A stretch of DNA of 47,976 nucleotides from the NCBI RefSeq assembly GCF_001742425.1, contig NZ_MJEH01000023.1, positions 1 through 47,976 on the forward strand, written 5' to 3'. A program made the translations under genes and the position numbers. The notes under the pieces were generated by a model. The model worked only from the letters and a program-made list of their open reading frames with translations, was not told where the DNA came from and did no database searches. Numbering within the stretch: the stretch's first letter is position 1; the number at the start of each line of letters is the position of its first letter. Below are positions 27,738 through 37,290 of this stretch, piece by piece. This stretch comes from Bacillus solimangrovi (GTDB taxonomy: Bacteria > Bacillota > Bacilli > Bacillales > Bacillaceae_N).

Positions 27738-27770
27738 AAGCACCTTCAATAGAAGGTGCTTTTATTTTTT
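27738..27770 (+). terminator. Terminator before the tRNA pair
   Basis: A perfect 10-bp stem (27738-27747 with 27752-27761, loop AATA) followed by TTATTTTTT. Confidence 0.92.
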
Positions 27771-27786
27771 TATATTAGTAGTACTC

Positions 27787-27815
27787 TTGACAATATATCG
27801 ATAGTTGATTATTAT
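27787..27815 (+). promoter_or_regulatory. tRNA operon promoter
   Basis: TTGACA (27787-27792), 17 bp, TATTAT (27810-27815), lying 40 bp upstream of the first tRNA and just after a terminator. Confidence 0.75.
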
Positions 27816-27856
27816 ACTCTTTGTGCCAATCATTTAATGATTGATTTTAATACTTA

Positions 27857-27933
27857 TGGCGGTGTAGCTCAGCTGGCTAGAGCGTACGGTTCATACCCGT
27901 GAGGTCGGGGGTTCGATCCCCTCTGCCGCTACC
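27857..27933 (+). tRNA. trnM: tRNA-Met (CAT), elongator type
   Basis: The 77-nt cloverleaf begins GGCGGTGTAGCTCAGC. The anticodon stem-loop ACGGTTCATACCCGT carries CAT, and TTCGATC is in the T-loop. The 3' end is encoded as TACCA, so CCA is genomic. The acceptor contains G-U pairs at positions 1, 6 and 7. The 5' sequence is not that of initiator tRNA (CGCGGG), so it is an elongator. The same Met-Glu pair precedes spoIIE in B. subtilis. Confidence 0.95.
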
Positions 27934-27944
27934 AAAAAGAATAT

Positions 27945-28017
27945 AGGCCCGTTGGTCAAGCGGTTAAGACACCGCCCTTTCACGGCGGTAACACGGGTTC
28001 GAATCCCGTACGGGTCA
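27945..28017 (+). tRNA. trnE: tRNA-Glu (TTC)
   Basis: It begins GGCCCGTTGGTCAAGCGG. The anticodon arm CCGCCCTTTCACGGCGG has TTC, and the T-loop is TTCGAAT. The acceptor 3' arm ACGGGTC ends with discriminator A at 28017. The next bases are TTG, so CCA is not encoded and must be added. It lies 11 nt after tRNA-Met in the same transcript. Confidence 0.96.
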
Positions 28018-28020
28018 TTG

Positions 28021-28057
28021 AAAAAGCGATTGTACATTGTACATTCGCTTTTTTTGT
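28021..28057 (+). terminator. Terminator after the tRNA pair
   Basis: A long hairpin: 9-bp stem 28021-28029 with 28045-28053, one mismatch, then five further pairs inside. It ends in TTTTTTT. Confidence 0.92.
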
Positions 28058-28442
28058 TTCGTAAAAATACAAAGAATAACATGTAAACATTCCTAGTGTT
28101 GACTAGAGAGTGATTAGAATAGTGACAATCATGAAATATACGTTAGTTTGATAATAATTTAATGCCTTAGTAGATATGAATAATTTCGACTAACTTAGAG
28201 GTTGTATTTACTTATGAAAAAGAAATAAAACCAAGTTTCAACAAATCTTCTATCAGAATGCGGAATATTCTAATAATTCAAAGCTGATATCGAGGAGTTT
28301 GCTTTCAGAATGAATTATTTTTGGCAGGTTAGTTAGAAAGGAGTCGAACGATTTATAAAATAGCACCTGTTATTTTGACAAAATCTTAAGAAATTGTGTG
28401 ATTAAATGGGGATAATAAAAAATTACAGGTGGTGTACCGGTG
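28058..28442. other. tRNA-spoIIE intergenic region
   Basis: No gene is supported in these 385 bp. It is the regulatory region of spoIIE: two 0A-like boxes, TTCGACT (28185-28191) and AGTCGAA (28342-28348), each one base off consensus, and the promoter with an overlapping 0A box at 28371-28407. Confidence 0.75.
28371..28407 (+). promoter_or_regulatory. spoIIE promoter: Spo0A box over -35, 21-bp spacer
   Basis: TTGACA (28375-28380) and TTAAAT (28402-28407) are separated by 21 bp, the abnormal spacing known for Spo0A-activated sigma-A promoters such as spoIIE and spoIIG. The sequence TATTTTGACAAA (28371-28382) matches the reverse 0A box TTTTTYGACAAA at 11 of 12 positions and covers the -35. Confidence 0.8.
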
Positions 28443-30893
28443 ATGCAAAAAATTGATAAAGGTTTGGAAGTTCTTCCTAATGTACAAGTTTCTAAGTTCG
28501 AATGGTCGGGGAAAATAAGGTCGAATGTGGAGAAGTATTTGTTCAGTTCCGATTTCCTTCTTCTATGTGTTGGTTTTTTACTAGGACGAGCTATCATTTT
28601 AAATCAACTATCACCATTTGCTCTTCCTTTTTTCGCCGCCGTATTAATGATGAAGCGTGAAAAATCAGGTTGGGCAGCATTGGCTGTAATTATCGGCTCG
28701 TTATCACAAACATGGATGCATTCAGTGTATATAACAGCATCTTTCCTTATGTTTTTCATCTTTCACGCAATTATTACGCGATTTAGTTATGACGTTTTGA
28801 AATCAGTTCCAATTACAGTTCTTCTCGCATCTATTTCTGCTAGGTTAGGTTATACATATGCAGTGGCTGGTGCAATTACGAACTATGATTACATGATGGC
28901 CGCCGTTGAAGCTGGATTAGGACTTATCCTTACAATGATTTTTATTCAGGGAGTTCCACTTTTATCACCACAAAAAAGAAATAAAGCACTGAAACATGAA
29001 GAAATGGTATGTCTTATGATTTTGTGTGCTTCAGTGCTGACAGGCACAATCGGTTGGTCGATTTATGATCTATCGATTGAACATATCTTTTCAAGGTACT
29101 TAGTGGTGGTTTTTGCATTTGCAGGTGGAGCGGCGATTGGTTCGACAGTTGGAGTTGTTATCGGTCTTATTTTAAGCCTTGCAGATGTATCAAGCTTGTA
29201 TCAAATGAGTTTGCTTGCTTTTTCAGGTTTACTTGGTGGCTTATTAAAAGATGGCGGTAAACTGGGAGTAAGCTCAGGTCTTCTCGTTGGGACATTGCTC
29301 ATCGGTCTTTATGGAGAGAATTTTTATGCATTTATGCCAACAATATTAGAGACAATGGTTTCATTCACCCTCTTCTTATTTACACCACATTATTTATTCA
29401 CTCAAGTAGAACGTTACATCCCAGGAACTGAAGAATATCGGAAAGAGCAACAACAGTATTTAAGGAAAATTCGTGATTCAACTGCAAATAGAGTGGAACA
29501 ATTTTCTACGCTTTTCCACACTCTTTCGAATAGTTTCCAACAACAAGGGTTAATACAAGAAGAAAAGGACGAAATGAAGGAGATTGACTATTTTTTAAGT
29601 GACGTAACCGAAAAGACGTGTCAAAGTTGTTTTCGAAAAAGCTCATGCTGGAATGATAATTTCGAAAAAACATATGATTATATGTTGCAGATTATGCAAG
29701 AAACTGAATCGAATGGAGGTAGGATTAGTAATAACTTAGAGTATAGCTGGGAGAAGCATTGCAAAAATTCAAAGAAGGTTGTAGATACCATTTATCAGCA
29801 GTTGTCCTATTATCAAGCAAATAAAAAATTAAAACAACAAGTAAAAGAAAGTCGACGTCTTGTGGCAGAGCAATTATTAGGCGTTTCACAGGTAATGGGA
29901 GACTTTGCAAAAGAAATTCAAAAGGAGCGTGCTAACCTTCAAGTACAAGAGGAAGAGATTTTAAGTTCTTTAGAAAAGATGGGGATCGAAATTGGACACG
30001 TTGAGATATTTGGTTTGAACAAAGGAAATATTGATATTGAAATGAGTATCCCTTACTGCAATGGAAGTGGAGAGTGTGAGAAAGTGATTGCGCCGATGCT
30101 CTCAGATATTATGGATGAGACGATTGTTGTGAAGAAGGAGGAATGTGCATCTTATCCAAATGGTTACTGTCATGTTTCATTTACGTCTGCTAAGGCTTTT
30201 GTCGTAGATACAGGTGTAGCCACAGCTGCGAAAGGAGGAGCGTTTGTATCAGGTGATAGCTACTCTGTAGTTGAGATTGGAAGTGGCAAGTACGCTTTGG
30301 CGATTAGTGATGGAATGGGTAATGGGGAACGTGCTCATATAGAGAGTAATGAAACGTTGAAGCTCTTACAGAAGATCTTACAATCTGGTATAGATGAGCA
30401 TGTAGCCATTAAATCCATTAATTCAGTTCTTTCACTTCGAACAACAGATGAAATTTTTTCAACTTTGGATTTAGCGATGATTGATTTACAAGATGCACAA
30501 GCGAAGTTTCTTAAAATTGGTTCTTCACCAAGTTTTATTAAGAGAGGAGGCAAAGTGAAAAAAGTAGAAGCTGGTAACTTACCAATTGGAATTATTGAAG
30601 ATGTGGAGGTGGATGTAGTTAACGAACAGCTTAAGGCTGGTGATTTATTAATTATGATGAGTGATGGTATTTTTGAAGGGCCACGTGATGTGGAGAACTA
30701 TGATGTTTGGATGAAACGAAAGATTCGTGAGATTGAGACAAAGAACCCGCAAGAGGTTGCAGATTTAATATTGGAGGAGGTTGTTCGTACGAGTGGACAA
30801 ATAATAGATGACATGACGGTTGTTGTAGCGAGGATTGAGCACAATACTCCAAAATGGGCTCCTATACCAACTTATTATGGTAAGGCCTTGTAA
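28443..30893 (+). CDS. spoIIE: Stage II sporulation protein E, PP2C phosphatase
   Basis: SpoIIE sits at the polar septum, interacts with FtsZ and dephosphorylates SpoIIAA-P, releasing sigma-F in the forespore. The 816 residues start with a polytopic membrane domain (about 35-330, ten or so helices). A central oligomerisation/FtsZ-binding region with a Cys cluster (CQSCFRKSSC, about 392-401) follows. The C-terminal PP2C domain (about 590-816) has SDGMGNGERAH near 622 and MMSDGIFEG near 735. I chose ATG 28443, 8 nt after AGGTGGTG. GTG 28440 is possible. Confidence 0.96.
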   Translation: MQKIDKGLEVLPNVQVSKFEWSGKIRSNVEKYLFSSDFLLLCVGFLLGRAIILNQLSPFALPFFAAVLMMKREKSGWAALAVIIGSLSQTWMHSVYITASFLMFFIFHAIITRFSYDVLKSVPITVLLASISARLGYTYAVAGAITNYDYMMAAVEAGLGLILTMIFIQGVPLLSPQKRNKALKHEEMVCLMILCASVLTGTIGWSIYDLSIEHIFSRYLVVVFAFAGGAAIGSTVGVVIGLILSLADVSSLYQMSLLAFSGLLGGLLKDGGKLGVSSGLLVGTLLIGLYGENFYAFMPTILETMVSFTLFLFTPHYLFTQVERYIPGTEEYRKEQQQYLRKIRDSTANRVEQFSTLFHTLSNSFQQQGLIQEEKDEMKEIDYFLSDVTEKTCQSCFRKSSCWNDNFEKTYDYMLQIMQETESNGGRISNNLEYSWEKHCKNSKKVVDTIYQQLSYYQANKKLKQQVKESRRLVAEQLLGVSQVMGDFAKEIQKERANLQVQEEEILSSLEKMGIEIGHVEIFGLNKGNIDIEMSIPYCNGSGECEKVIAPMLSDIMDETIVVKKEECASYPNGYCHVSFTSAKAFVVDTGVATAAKGGAFVSGDSYSVVEIGSGKYALAISDGMGNGERAHIESNETLKLLQKILQSGIDEHVAIKSINSVLSLRTTDEIFSTLDLAMIDLQDAQAKFLKIGSSPSFIKRGGKVKKVEAGNLPIGIIEDVEVDVVNEQLKAGDLLIMMSDGIFEGPRDVENYDVWMKRKIREIETKNPQEVADLILEEVVRTSGQIIDDMTVVVARIEHNTPKWAPIPTYYGKAL

Positions 30894-30928
30894 AAAGAAC
30901 AATTTAGTGATGGTAGTTGTCTTTTACC
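30893..30928 (+). terminator. Weak terminator-like hairpin after spoIIE
   Basis: AAAAGAACAA (30893-30902) can pair with TTGTCTTTT (30917-30925), with one bulged base and a 14-nt loop. The U-tract is only moderate. The rest of the gap to yabS (to 31177) shows no gene or recognised site. Confidence 0.35.
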
Positions 30929-31177
30929 CTTTTTCTTGAAAGGAAAATGTTCAGCGATTTCTAGCTGCAAGCTCATTGACTTGAGGTCATAAGTTAAGTA
31001 AAGGGGATATTATCTCTCATTTGGCTAATGTTTGCCACTGGTGGGTGGACACTTTGTGCTTTTTTAAAGGAATGTATATTTCCAAATACTTCTGACGATG
31101 ATGGTACTACCTAGACGATGTTATTTTACAGAATGAAAAAAGTCTTCATTTATATTCGTTCAGAAGGAGGGAATACG

Positions 31178-31915
31178 ATGAAAAAGGGTACGTTAAAACA
31201 AGTGCTACTTATAACAGATGGCTGTTCAAATCAGGGAGAAGATCCAGTAGCGATGGCAGCGTTAGCGAAGGAACAAGGTATTACCATTAATGTAATTGGT
31301 GTTATTCAAAATGATGATGTAAGTGAACAAGGAAAGCGAGAGATTGAAAATATTGCGTTAAGTGGAGGTGGTATTAGTCAAATTGTTTACGCGCAAATGC
31401 TTTCTCAAACTGTTCAAATGGTAACGAGAAAAGCGATGACTCAAACGTTACATGGAATAGTTAATAATGAATTGAAACAAATTTTAGGCAAACAAACATC
31501 AATGGAGGAACTCTCACCAGAAAAACGTGGTGAAGTGATGGAAGTTGTCGATGAATTAGGGGAAACGATGAGTCTAGAAGTTCTTATTCTCGTAGATACG
31601 AGTGCGAGTATGCGTGATAAACTTCCGACTGTAAAGGAAGCACTATTGGATCTATCAATTAGTCTTAATGCTCGTATCGGTGATAATCAATTTTCGGTGT
31701 TTGCATTTCCTGGGAAGAAGCAAGAGGTAGATAAAATTCTAGATTGGACGCCTCAAATGGAATCTATCTCATCCATCTTTCCAAAGCTTGCTACAGGCGG
31801 AATTACACCAACTGGACCAGCTATACAAGCTGCAATGGGCCATTTTAAGAGAAAACGTTCATTGAGGAGTTTGATTTCACGTGATGATGCATACTTCGAA
31901 GAGTCAGGACATTAA
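31178..31915 (+). CDS. yabS: VWA-domain protein YabS
   Basis: A 245-residue cytoplasmic protein. LEVLILVDTSASMRDKLPTVKEALLDL (from about 134) is a von Willebrand A start with the MIDAS DxSxS at 140-144. ATGGITPTGPAIQAA carries the next MIDAS Thr. The N-terminal 75 residues (QVLLITDGCSNQGEDPVAMAALAKEQGITINVIGV) resemble the second half of a VWA domain. ATG 31178 follows AGAAGGAGGG (31162-31171). yabT begins inside its 3' end. In B. subtilis it is a sporulation-associated gene of unknown function next to the yabT kinase. Confidence 0.9.
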   Translation: MKKGTLKQVLLITDGCSNQGEDPVAMAALAKEQGITINVIGVIQNDDVSEQGKREIENIALSGGGISQIVYAQMLSQTVQMVTRKAMTQTLHGIVNNELKQILGKQTSMEELSPEKRGEVMEVVDELGETMSLEVLILVDTSASMRDKLPTVKEALLDLSISLNARIGDNQFSVFAFPGKKQEVDKILDWTPQMESISSIFPKLATGGITPTGPAIQAAMGHFKRKRSLRSLISRDDAYFEESGH

Positions 31916-32858
31916 TATACAACCAGGAACAGTTATACAAGGAAAGTGGCATCATAATTGTTATCAAATAATAAGACAGCTCGGTAAGGGAGCGACAGGG
32001 GTTGTCTATTTAGCGCAGTCAGATCGACAGTTAGTTGCAGTTAAAATAAGTGAGGATAGTATGGCAATTACTTCTGAAGTGAATGTGCTCAAATCTCTTT
32101 CTAAGGTCCAGGGTCCCGCTCTTGGACCTTCTTTGCTTGATGTAGATGATTGGGTTAGAGATAATAAACAATCGATATCATTCTATGCAATGGAGTATTT
32201 GAAAGGAGAAAGGACAGTAAATTTTGTGCAAAAAAAAGGTGAGAGCTGGATTTTCGTGTTCCTTTCTCAGTTACTTACCGATTTGAGTGAATTACATAAA
32301 GCAGGCTGGGTATTTGGTGATTTGAAGCCTGATAATTTACTCATAACAGGTCCTCCACCTAAAATACGTTGGTTAGATGTCGGGGGTACGACGATATTAG
32401 GAAGGGCAATTAAGGAGTATACAGAATTCTATGATAGGGGGTATTGGGGTTTAGGTACGAGAAAGGCAGAACCTTCTTATGACTTATTTGCAGTAGCTAT
32501 TATTTGTATTGAACTAGCCAAAGGGAGGCAGTTTAAGAAGGATGGAAGAGGAATTAAGCAGTTAGACGAATATATAAATAGTCACAGAGTGTTAGCTAAA
32601 ATTCGCCCTGTTTTATTGCGTGCATTACAAGGAAAATATAAGCATGCGCATGAGATGAAGGAAGATTTAATGCAAACATTTTATAAGCAGTCACAGGAAC
32701 AATGTGAAAATAGTGGAGAAGAACAGCATAAACAGATTCTTAATAAACCTCAATCTAGAGTTGTAAAGAGAAAATTCAAGGGGCTGTTAGAGACTGCTAT
32801 TGTTACAGTGTTATTATTTACTGTTTATTTTTTGTATGTCTATTTTAAAATGATCTAG
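31881..32858 (+). CDS. yabT: Hanks-type Ser/Thr protein kinase YabT
   Basis: A 325-residue kinase with a C-terminal membrane anchor. The glycine loop LGKGATGVVYLA is at 34-45 and the catalytic Lys is in VAVKIS (about 56). GDLKPDN (147-153) gives the catalytic Asp, with Phe-Gly in place of His-Arg. LDVGG stands in for DFG. A single helix near the C-terminus (GLLETAIVTVLLFTVYFLYVYF) has no extracellular sensor after it. B. subtilis YabT is DNA-activated and phosphorylates RecA and AbrB during sporulation. Starts at 31881 (GTG), 31884 and 31887 (ATG) are all possible after GAGGAG; the frame overlaps yabS by about 30 bases. Confidence 0.92.
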   Translation: MMMHTSKSQDINIQPGTVIQGKWHHNCYQIIRQLGKGATGVVYLAQSDRQLVAVKISEDSMAITSEVNVLKSLSKVQGPALGPSLLDVDDWVRDNKQSISFYAMEYLKGERTVNFVQKKGESWIFVFLSQLLTDLSELHKAGWVFGDLKPDNLLITGPPPKIRWLDVGGTTILGRAIKEYTEFYDRGYWGLGTRKAEPSYDLFAVAIICIELAKGRQFKKDGRGIKQLDEYINSHRVLAKIRPVLLRALQGKYKHAHEMKEDLMQTFYKQSQEQCENSGEEQHKQILNKPQSRVVKRKFKGLLETAIVTVLLFTVYFLYVYFKMI

Positions 32859-33081
32859 CTGAAACTATAAATGAATGGTTGGCCCGTAACTTAGGGTATA
32901 AGGAAGTTGTAACAAAATGTTCAAGATGTTTTGTATTTTCAAAGGTATTCTTTTTGCATAAGGAGAAACAGAAGTGGTAGGATGAATAATACAAAGGTTA
33001 GATTTCAAAATGCATGGGTAATACATTCTTAGCATAAATAAATGTATAAGAATTTGTTATGCAAATTTAAAGGATTGAAAT

Positions 33082-34488
33082 ATGGTGGAGCAAAATGTTG
33101 AGTCATTTATTTCTAAGCATCAATTAATTGATGATGGAGATAAAATTGTTGTTGGTTTATCTGGTGGACCTGATTCATTAGCGTTGTTGCATATTTTATG
33201 GAAAATGAGTAAGAAGAGGGATCTCACAATTATTGCTGCACATTTGAATCATAATTTTCGTGGTGTCGAAGCAGAAGAAGATTGTTCATTTGTGAAACAT
33301 TTTTGTAAGTCAATCGGTATACATATTATTGCTGAGAGTATTGATGTGCCAGCTTATCAAAAAAAACATCAATTAAACCCTCAACAGGCTGCTCGTGATT
33401 GTAGATATGCATTTTATAAAAGCGTGATGGAGAGTGTAAGTGCTAATAAGCTAGCGTTAGGTCATCATGGTGATGATCAGATTGAAACAATGCTAATGCG
33501 AACAGTTAGAGGAAACCTCGATGCAATGAGTGGGATTCCGGTGAAACGTCCGTTTTCATTAGGAGTAATTATTCGCCCTTTATTAAACCTATCGAAGCAG
33601 CAGATAGAAGCTTATTGTGAACGAGAAAACCTCTATCCACGTAGAGATTCAAGCAATGAGAAGGAAGGGTATACGCGTAATCGTTATAGAAAACACATAT
33701 TACCATTCCTTAAGAAAGAGAACCCCAGAGTGCATGAACATATGCAATATATGAGTGAGGTAATACGCGAAGAATCACAGTTATTAAATACTTTGGCCTG
33801 GGAAAAAGTATTAAGTGCATTAATTGAACAAACACAAGAGAGTTGTACATTGGATATTAAGCTATTTAAGATGGTTCCCGTTCCTTTACAAAGGAGGGGT
33901 ATTCATCTAATATTAAAATATCTTTACAACAATAAGGTTGAGCGTTATTCATCCATACATATTGAAGAAATTTTACGCTTAATTAAAAGTGACCGTCCAT
34001 CTGGGTACATAACTTTACCAAATCAGTTGCGAATCGTCCGAAAATATGATAGATGTATGATGACATTCAATATTGAATCGTCAGCTCCATTCAATTACGA
34101 ACTTTATGCACCAGGGAAAATTGAAAGTGATCAATTTGTATTGGAAGCAATTATAAGTTTTGATAATACGTTAGATAATAATTATGATGATTATTTTAAA
34201 ATATCTTATGATTTCACCAATACTCCTCTTATTGTTCGTACATATCAACCGGGAGACAGGATGGTAGTATTCCCAAATGGACAAACAAAGAAGGTCAGTC
34301 GGATCTTTATTGATGAAAAGGTCCCGAAATTAAGCCGAAAGAACATACCTATTGTCACTGACCAAACAGGTCATATTCTTTGGATTCCAACAGTAAAGAA
34401 GACGTATCAAAGCAATGCTTCAAAGTCAGAAGATGAAATTGTGTTAACGTTCCGTTCATTAACAGCGGGATTTCATAAAACACCATGA
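33082..34488 (+). CDS. tilS: tRNA(Ile)-lysidine synthetase
   Basis: Modifies C34 of the CAU-anticodon tRNA-Ile to lysidine, so that it reads AUA instead of AUG; essential. The 468 residues carry the PP-loop ATP pyrophosphatase motif SGGPDS (27-32), the N-terminal Rossmann-like domain and the C-terminal TilS domains ([26 protein letters not shown]). ATG 33082 follows AAAGGA. The gap after yabT (223 bp) shows nothing I can name. It is followed by hprT 50 bp later, as in B. subtilis, where the two lie in one transcription unit. Confidence 0.95.
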   Translation: MVEQNVESFISKHQLIDDGDKIVVGLSGGPDSLALLHILWKMSKKRDLTIIAAHLNHNFRGVEAEEDCSFVKHFCKSIGIHIIAESIDVPAYQKKHQLNPQQAARDCRYAFYKSVMESVSANKLALGHHGDDQIETMLMRTVRGNLDAMSGIPVKRPFSLGVIIRPLLNLSKQQIEAYCERENLYPRRDSSNEKEGYTRNRYRKHILPFLKKENPRVHEHMQYMSEVIREESQLLNTLAWEKVLSALIEQTQESCTLDIKLFKMVPVPLQRRGIHLILKYLYNNKVERYSSIHIEEILRLIKSDRPSGYITLPNQLRIVRKYDRCMMTFNIESSAPFNYELYAPGKIESDQFVLEAIISFDNTLDNNYDDYFKISYDFTNTPLIVRTYQPGDRMVVFPNGQTKKVSRIFIDEKVPKLSRKNIPIVTDQTGHILWIPTVKKTYQSNASKSEDEIVLTFRSLTAGFHKTP

Positions 34489-34538
34489 TAAACTTAATTA
34501 AATTAGGTCAAGGAATAGATTTAGGAGGAAAAGGCAAA

Positions 34539-35075
34539 ATGCATGATGAAATTCAAAAGGTACTCATCTCAGAAGAAGAAATTCAAAAGCAAGTAAAAGA
34601 AACAGCAAAGATTTTATCTGAGGATTATAAAGAGCGTTTTCCGTTGGCAATTGGCGTACTAAAGGGTGCTATGCCTTTTATGGGTGATTTGTTAAAACGT
34701 ATGGACATTCATCTAGAAATGGACTTTATGGATGTTTCAAGTTACGGAAACTCGACTGTTTCTTCAGGTGAAGTTAAAATTTTGAAAGATTTGGATACAT
34801 CTGTAGAAGGAAGAGACATATTAATAATTGAGGATATCATCGACAGTGGTTTAACGTTAAGCTACTTAGTTGAGCTTTTCCGTTACCGTAAAGCAAATTC
34901 AATTAAGATTGTTACATTACTTGATAAACCATCAGGTCGAAAAGTAGATATTAAAGCTGATTATGTATGTTTTGAAGTACCTGATGAATTTGTTGTAGGT
35001 TATGGGTTAGACTATGCGGAACGTTATCGTAATCTTCCGTATGTAGGTGTTTTGAAGCCAGAGATTTATGAATAG
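34539..35075 (+). CDS. hprT: Hypoxanthine-guanine phosphoribosyltransferase
   Basis: Salvages hypoxanthine and guanine with PRPP to IMP and GMP. In B. subtilis the HprT-TilS pair also activates ftsH transcription. The 178 residues include [27 protein letters not shown] and the PRPP loop [14 protein letters not shown] chose ATG 34539, with TAGGAGGAAAA (34522-34532). The longer in-frame extension from 34485 overlaps the tilS stop and contains the SD. It is the third PRPP-binding protein of the window, with PurR and Prs. Confidence 0.97.
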   Translation: MHDEIQKVLISEEEIQKQVKETAKILSEDYKERFPLAIGVLKGAMPFMGDLLKRMDIHLEMDFMDVSSYGNSTVSSGEVKILKDLDTSVEGRDILIIEDIIDSGLTLSYLVELFRYRKANSIKIVTLLDKPSGRKVDIKADYVCFEVPDEFVVGYGLDYAERYRNLPYVGVLKPEIYE

Positions 35076-35103
35076 TAAATTGTTGTGTGAAATTATGTAA
35101 TTA

Positions 35104-35112
35104 TGGTACTAT
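35104..35112 (+). promoter_or_regulatory. Candidate ftsH promoter
   Basis: TGGTACTAT is an extended -10-like element, with TTGTGT (35083-35088) 18 bp upstream. It lies 38 bp before the ftsH start, after the hprT stop. Confidence 0.45.
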
Positions 35113-35149
35113 TTAAAATAGTTTGTTCGCTCTTGGGAGGAGGCAAGAA

Positions 35150-37072
35150 ATGAATCGTATCTTCCGAAATACAATATTTTATTTGTTGATTTTTCTAGTT
35201 GTGGTCGGTGTAGTAAGCCTCTTTAATGGAGGAAACCAACAGACCGAAACATTAACATACGATGAGTTCCAAGCAGCTTTGGAACAAAATAATGTTGAGG
35301 AGATCGTTGTTAAACCAGAAAGAAATGTTTATGAAGTTCGAGGTAAATTAGCTTCATCTGAAGAAGGTCAAAGTTTTATAACTTATTTGCCAATTACGGA
35401 TGAAATTAATGAATTACTGAGAGCAGCAGGATCTAATACTCTCATGCAGCCTGCTGATGAGACAAGTGGATGGGTTACGTTCTTCACGTCCATTATTCCA
35501 TTCATCATTATCTTTATCCTGTTCTTCTTCTTACTCAATCAAGCTCAAGGCGGTGGAAGCCGTGTAATGAACTTCGGTAAGAGTAAGGCAAAATTATACA
35601 ATGATGAGAAGAAAAAGGTACGCTTTAAAGATGTTGCAGGGGCTGATGAGGAGAAGCAAGAACTTGTTGAGGTTGTGGACTTCTTAAAAGACCCTCGTAA
35701 ATTCTCAGCTGTCGGTGCACGTATCCCTAAAGGTGTTCTATTAGTAGGACCTCCAGGAACAGGTAAGACATTACTTGCACGTGCAGTAGCAGGTGAAGCG
35801 GGTGTTCCATTCTTTACAATTAGTGGTTCAGATTTTGTTGAAATGTTTGTAGGGGTCGGTGCATCTCGTGTACGTGACCTATTTGAAAATGCCAAGAAAA
35901 ATGCACCTTGTATTATTTTCATTGATGAAATTGATGCAGTAGGGCGTCAGCGTGGTGCTGGTTTAGGTGGCGGTCATGATGAGCGCGAACAAACATTAAA
36001 TCAGTTACTCGTTGAAATGGATGGATTTGGTGCCAATGAAGGGATTATTATTATCGCGGCTACTAACCGACCAGATATTCTAGACCCTGCCTTATTACGT
36101 CCAGGTCGTTTTGACCGTCAAATCACGGTGAATCGTCCTGATGTACATGGACGTGAAGAGGTATTGAAAGTTCATGCACGAAACAAACCTCTTGGTGAAG
36201 ACGTAGATTTGAAGACAATTGCGATGCGAACTCCTGGATTCTCTGGTGCAGACTTGGAGAACTTGTTGAATGAAGCAGCACTTGTGGCAGCTCGTGCCGA
36301 CAGAAAGCAAGTAGTGATGGAGGACATTGATGAAGCAATTGATCGTGTAATTGCCGGACCTGCTAAGAAGAGCCGAGTGGTTTCAAAGAAGGAACGTAAT
36401 ATTGTTGCTTACCATGAAGCGGGTCATACAGTAATCGGAATGGTACTAGATGAAGCTGATATGGTTCATAAGGTAACGATCGTTCCTCGTGGCCAAGCTG
36501 GTGGGTACGCGGTGATGCTTCCTAAAGAAGATCGATATTTCCAAACAAAACCAGAGTTGCTAGATAAAATTACAGGACTACTTGGAGGTCGTGTTGCAGA
36601 GGAGCTTGTACTTGGTGAAGTGAGTACAGGTGCACATAACGATTTCCAACGAGCGACTGGAATAGCAAGACGAATGGTTACTGAATTTGGAATGAGTGAT
36701 AAACTTGGACCATTGCAATTTGGTAGTACGTCTCAAGGTCAAGTATTCTTAGGACGAGATATCAATAATGAGCAAAACTACAGTGATACAATTGCTTATG
36801 AAATAGATACTGAAATTCAACGCATTGTGAAAGATTGTTATCAACGTGCTAAAGATATACTGACTGAACATAAAGAACAACACGAATTAATTGCACAGAC
36901 GTTATTAGAGGTAGAGACACTGGATGCTGAACAAATTAAAGGTTTGTTTGAAGAAGGTAAACTACCAGAACGTATAGCTACTTCTGATGATTCTTCTGAA
37001 CAAGATAATGTGAAAGTAAACATTAAGAAGAAAGAAACAGAAGAAGATAAGGAAGAAGACACTAAAGAATAA
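35150..37072 (+). CDS. ftsH: ATP-dependent zinc metalloprotease FtsH
   Basis: A membrane-anchored AAA+ protease degrading unassembled membrane proteins and regulators. The 640 residues carry TM1 (about 8-25), an extracytoplasmic loop and TM2 (about 110-132). The AAA domain has Walker A GPPGTGKT (201-208), Walker B IIFIDEID and the second-region-of-homology RPGRFDRQ. The M41 zinc protease motif HEAGH is at 422-426. The C-terminal tail is acidic and lysine-rich ([15 protein letters not shown]). ATG 35150 follows GGGAGGAGG. The TTG-initiated extension at 35123 is rejected because it contains the SD. A strong terminator follows. Confidence 0.97.
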   Translation: MNRIFRNTIFYLLIFLVVVGVVSLFNGGNQQTETLTYDEFQAALEQNNVEEIVVKPERNVYEVRGKLASSEEGQSFITYLPITDEINELLRAAGSNTLMQPADETSGWVTFFTSIIPFIIIFILFFFLLNQAQGGGSRVMNFGKSKAKLYNDEKKKVRFKDVAGADEEKQELVEVVDFLKDPRKFSAVGARIPKGVLLVGPPGTGKTLLARAVAGEAGVPFFTISGSDFVEMFVGVGASRVRDLFENAKKNAPCIIFIDEIDAVGRQRGAGLGGGHDEREQTLNQLLVEMDGFGANEGIIIIAATNRPDILDPALLRPGRFDRQITVNRPDVHGREEVLKVHARNKPLGEDVDLKTIAMRTPGFSGADLENLLNEAALVAARADRKQVVMEDIDEAIDRVIAGPAKKSRVVSKKERNIVAYHEAGHTVIGMVLDEADMVHKVTIVPRGQAGGYAVMLPKEDRYFQTKPELLDKITGLLGGRVAEELVLGEVSTGAHNDFQRATGIARRMVTEFGMSDKLGPLQFGSTSQGQVFLGRDINNEQNYSDTIAYEIDTEIQRIVKDCYQRAKDILTEHKEQHELIAQTLLEVETLDAEQIKGLFEEGKLPERIATSDDSSEQDNVKVNIKKKETEEDKEEDTKE

Positions 37073-37080
37073 AAATTTTA

Positions 37081-37113
37081 AAAAGATGCCTTTAACTAGG
37101 GCATCTTTTTTTT
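37081..37113 (+). terminator. Terminator after ftsH
   Basis: A 10-bp stem (37081-37090 with 37100-37109), extendable by a G-U pair, ends in a run of eight Ts. Confidence 0.93.
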
Positions 37114-37197
37114 GAAACTAATGAATTATTCATTTAGATTTTACAAGGTATATTTATCGAATTATAATGAGTAAACATTTATGAATAAAGCATACAA

Positions 37198-37227
37198 TTC
37201 ATAAATTAATTAGAATTATGCTATGAT
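37198..37227 (+). promoter_or_regulatory. Candidate coaX promoter
   Basis: TTCATA (37198-37203), 18 bp, TATGAT (37222-37227), with TG at 37219-37220 as an extended -10. It lies 64 bp before coaX and after the ftsH terminator. Confidence 0.5.
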
Positions 37228-37290
37228 GGGGAAGATGTTCAAGAAAAGGAAATTACATGATTTTAAATCTTATAATATGGGTGATGTGAG

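Noticed and set aside
27891-28082. Minus-strand 63-residue reading frame with YGIRTRVTAVKGRCLNRL and AEGIEPPTSRV
   Set aside because: It is the antisense translation of the two tRNA genes and their terminator. This peptide pattern is a well-known spurious ORF found wherever such tRNAs occur.
32984-33031. 15-codon ORF before tilS
   Set aside because: Poor SD, no recognisable peptide, and AT-rich context where such short frames are expected by chance.
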